Shown here in pieces: positions 50,427 through 51,843 of a DNA stretch of 51,843 bases. The translations under genes and the position numbers were made by a program. This DNA comes from DATIJJ01 sp964612855 (lineage in GTDB: Bacteria > Pseudomonadota > Gammaproteobacteria > DSM-16500). Under the pieces are notes generated by a model. It ran no database searches and had not been told where the DNA came from. It saw nothing but the letters and a program-made list of their open reading frames with translations. Location: the NCBI GenBank assembly GCA_964612855.1, contig CAZTDR010000009.1:1-51843 (forward strand). The letters run 5' to 3'. Within the stretch, counting starts at the first letter, position 1. Every line of letters begins with the position of its first letter.

Positions 50427-50765
50427 ATGCAACCAAGACTAATCAGATTGAGAGACGCGCCTACTTATTTAGGGATGGACAGAAACCGCTTCAATAAAGA
50501 CGTCAGACCAACATTAACCGAAATTCCTATCGGTGAACAAGGAATCGCTTTCGACAGACTTGATTTAGATAGCTGGGTCGATCATTATAAACACCGCAAT
50601 GGTCGTCCAGCCTCCAAAAATAACAGGAGGCAATTATGGGACGAAAACATATCCCAGGGTTACAAAAAATCGGCGACATTTGGCACATCGACAAAAAGGT
50701 CAACGGCCGCCGAATTTGTGAAAGCACTGGAACAAGTCAACTCGAAGAAGCTCAAAAATATCTAG
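50427..50765 (+). CDS. Excisionase-like HTH protein of the right element (112 aa)
   Basis: The short N-terminal winged helix (RLIRLRDAPTYLGMDRNRFN, then LDLDSWVDHYKHRNGRP) is of AlpA/Xis type. It overlaps the integrase by 130 nt in another frame, as 7475/7687 does at the left. The C-terminal half, within the overlap, is basic and probably shaped by the overlapping integrase frame. Expected to steer the integrase toward excision. Confidence 0.7.
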   Translation: MQPRLIRLRDAPTYLGMDRNRFNKDVRPTLTEIPIGEQGIAFDRLDLDSWVDHYKHRNGRPASKNNRRQLWDENISQGYKKSATFGTSTKRSTAAEFVKALEQVNSKKLKNI

Positions 50766-51718
50766 CGCGACGATTAGAAATGATTCGACAAGCGGAGGTA
50801 TATGGAATCCGGCCAAAACGGATATTCAGAGATGCGGCTATAAAGTATATGCGTGAAAATACGCATAAAAGAAGCCTTAAAACGGATGCTGCAGCATTAA
50901 AAGCAATTGATCCTTATATCGGTGAATTGTTTTTAGAAGCAATCCACATGGGAAGCTTACAGCCATACATTAATGCAAGACGGCAAGAAGGTGTTAAAAA
51001 TCGAACTATTAATCTTAGTTTGCAAATTGTACGCCACATTCTTAACCTTGCTGCTGGTGAATGGATGGATGAATTTGGGCTGACATGGCTGGCTTCAGCA
51101 CCCAAAATAAAGTTATTGCCTCAATTGGATAGTCGAAAGCCCTATCCTTTGACTTGGGAGGAGCAGGAAAAATTGTTTACTGCTCTTCCAGAGTATGTGA
51201 GAGAAATGGCACTGTTTGCCGTAAATACAGGCTGCCGTGATAAGGAAGTCTGTAATTTGAAATGGCAGTGGGAAGTGAAGGTATCAATACCTAACGTGGG
51301 CTCCGTATTTATCATTCCAGGAGAGCACGTTAAAAATGCTGAAGACAGGTTAGTTGTATTGAACCCAATAGCCCGCAGTGTTATAGAAAAACAGCGAGGG
51401 AAGCATCCTGAGTTCGTTTTTACATACAAGGGCAATAATGTGAGTCGTATGCTTAATCGTGCTTGGAAAAAGGCGCGTAAAAATGCTGAGTTACCTCAAG
51501 TACGAGTGCATGATCTAAAGCATACGTTTGGAAGAAGGCTAAGAGCCGCAGGGGTGAGCTTTGAAGACAGGCAAGACTTGCTAGGACATAAATCAGCAAG
51601 GATTACTACACACTACTCTGCTGCAGAAGTTTTTAGCTTATTAGAAGCTTCCAAAAAAGTGTGCGAAGAGGCTCGAAAGCCAACACTCACTTTACTCAGA
51701 ACAGAGGCAACGAACTAA
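50636..51718 (+). CDS. int: Tyrosine-type integrase of the right ICE (360 aa)
   Basis: Arm-binding N-terminus (GLQKIGDIWHIDKKVNGRRI), core-binding domain 60-160 and catalytic domain. Visible catalytic residues are R201 (TGCRDKEV), H292 (HDLKHTF), H318 (LLGHKS) and Y327 (TTHYSA). The usual second arginine of H-x-x-R is Lys295. Integrases with HDLKHTFGRR form a known subgroup, so this is a natural variant rather than damage. It ends 67 nt before the tRNA-Lys, its evident target, with an arm-type repeat between. Confidence 0.9.
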   Translation: MGRKHIPGLQKIGDIWHIDKKVNGRRICESTGTSQLEEAQKYLARRLEMIRQAEVYGIRPKRIFRDAAIKYMRENTHKRSLKTDAAALKAIDPYIGELFLEAIHMGSLQPYINARRQEGVKNRTINLSLQIVRHILNLAAGEWMDEFGLTWLASAPKIKLLPQLDSRKPYPLTWEEQEKLFTALPEYVREMALFAVNTGCRDKEVCNLKWQWEVKVSIPNVGSVFIIPGEHVKNAEDRLVVLNPIARSVIEKQRGKHPEFVFTYKGNNVSRMLNRAWKKARKNAELPQVRVHDLKHTFGRRLRAAGVSFEDRQDLLGHKSARITTHYSAAEVFSLLEASKKVCEEARKPTLTLLRTEATN

Positions 51719-51721
51719 GGG

Positions 51722-51739
51722 TCACGAAAAAGTCACGAA
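51722..51739. repeat. Arm-type integrase site candidate, right end
   Basis: 18 nt identical to 8889-8906, with TCACGAA twice as a direct repeat. It lies between the integrase stop and the tRNA attachment site. Confidence 0.5.
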
Positions 51740-51784
51740 GATGATTTTTTGAATTCGGAAAAATCAATGTAACCTGTTGATTTA

Positions 51785-51830
51785 TTGGTGGGCCGTGTTG
51801 GGATCGAACCAACGACCTATTGATTAAGAG
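51785..51830. repeat. Outer attachment site within tRNA-Lys
   Basis: Right copy of the 46-bp repeat, identical to 8746-8791. Because the tRNA continues normally beyond 51830, this copy is the one in the functional gene. Confidence 0.9.
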
Positions 51831-51843
51831 TCAACTGCTCTAC
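51786..51843 (-). tRNA. tRNA-Lys(CUU), 5' part beyond the window
   Basis: The minus strand reads, from the window edge: D-arm end GTAGAGC, anticodon arm GTTGA-CTCTTAA-TCAAT (anticodon CUU), T-arm with GTTCGATCC, acceptor end and encoded CCA. It closely matches gammaproteobacterial tRNA-Lys apart from the anticodon C34. The element has restored or kept the 3' half. Confidence 0.9.

Larger units (their letters stand above)
8792..51784. mobile_element. Integrative conjugative element with MPF_G-type T4SS (about 43 kb)
   Basis: Bounded by the two 46-bp tRNA-Lys repeats. The integrase lies next to the right repeat and the T4SS fills 27.8-47 kb. An 18-nt repeat (8889-8906 and 51722-51739) lies inside each end. 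The T4SS genes follow the PFGI-1/Legionella genomic-island order. No full relaxase, ParA, primase or topoisomerase is visible. It may therefore be a degenerate ICE, or one that uses an unusual initiator. Confidence 0.85.

Noticed and set aside
1..51843. CRISPR array, riboswitch or rRNA
   Set aside because: No regularly spaced repeats, no recognisable aptamer core and no rRNA sequence were seen on reading.

Overview
The window is AT-rich gammaproteobacterial DNA. It most likely comes from the Legionellales (Legionella/Aquicella/Berkiella-like). That is an inference from the Legionella-type genomic-island T4SS, the effector-like proteins with no metabolic look, and the short LuxR-type regulators. 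Two mobile elements are integrated in tandem in one tRNA-Lys(CUU) gene. A 46-bp direct repeat (8746-8791 and 51785-51830) is the 3' part of that tRNA. The tRNA continues off the right edge of the window on the minus strand. Each repeat is immediately preceded by a tyrosine integrase gene with an overlapping excisionase-like gene (7475-8730 and 50427-51718).

Left element (1-8745, left part outside the window): a truncated copy of a coiled-coil gene whose intact relative lies at 47780; a TumA/TumE-type toxin-antitoxin pair with two matching operator-like repeats; a headless S24 repressor remnant; an effector-like gene; an IS remnant; an operon with peptide deformylase and an MFS transporter; a 2OG-Fe(II) oxygenase; then xis-int.

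Right element (8792-51784, about 43 kb). Its left end is a graveyard: a frameshifted acetyltransferase, IS3/IS66 scraps, and a nest of group II introns. One complete intron (10587-12466) sits exactly at the RT active-site (YADD) codons of other group II introns. The outermost intron interrupts a umuC-like gene at its catalytic DMNAF codons, directly downstream of a lexA/umuD-like gene. Cargo follows (14.6-25.6 kb): an Xre regulator, a WGR protein, three LuxR-type regulators, a lone receiver domain, a LOG-family enzyme, a hydroxyacid dehydrogenase, an alpha/beta hydrolase, and two large effector-like proteins.

Conjugation module (25.8-47 kb). A short phage-like operon (replication-type protein, zinc-ribbon protein, small protein, antiterminator-Q-like protein) stands directly in front of a strong sigma70 promoter. 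An intrinsic terminator lies about 45 nt downstream of the predicted start. Then comes the MPF_G/PFGI-1-type T4SS operon (pilL-like to traG-like, 27867-41046), followed by a small membrane protein, TraD, a relaxase-like protein without its HD residues, a PFL_4669-family protein and a lytic transglycosylase. The layout matches Q - pR' - tR' - late genes of lambdoid phages, so conjugation is probably switched on by antitermination. This is the most interesting feature of the window.

Right end (47-51.8 kb): small ICE accessory genes (an unrecognised 136-aa protein, a coiled-coil protein, RadC, a DUF6876-type protein). Three of them carry a similar leader: a GGGGAA/TTCCCC palindrome, then a hairpin that sequesters the ribosome-binding site. 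Two strong hairpins, a second tyrosine recombinase, xis, int and the tRNA follow. No complete relaxase, ParA or primase/topoisomerase is visible, so autonomous transfer is uncertain.
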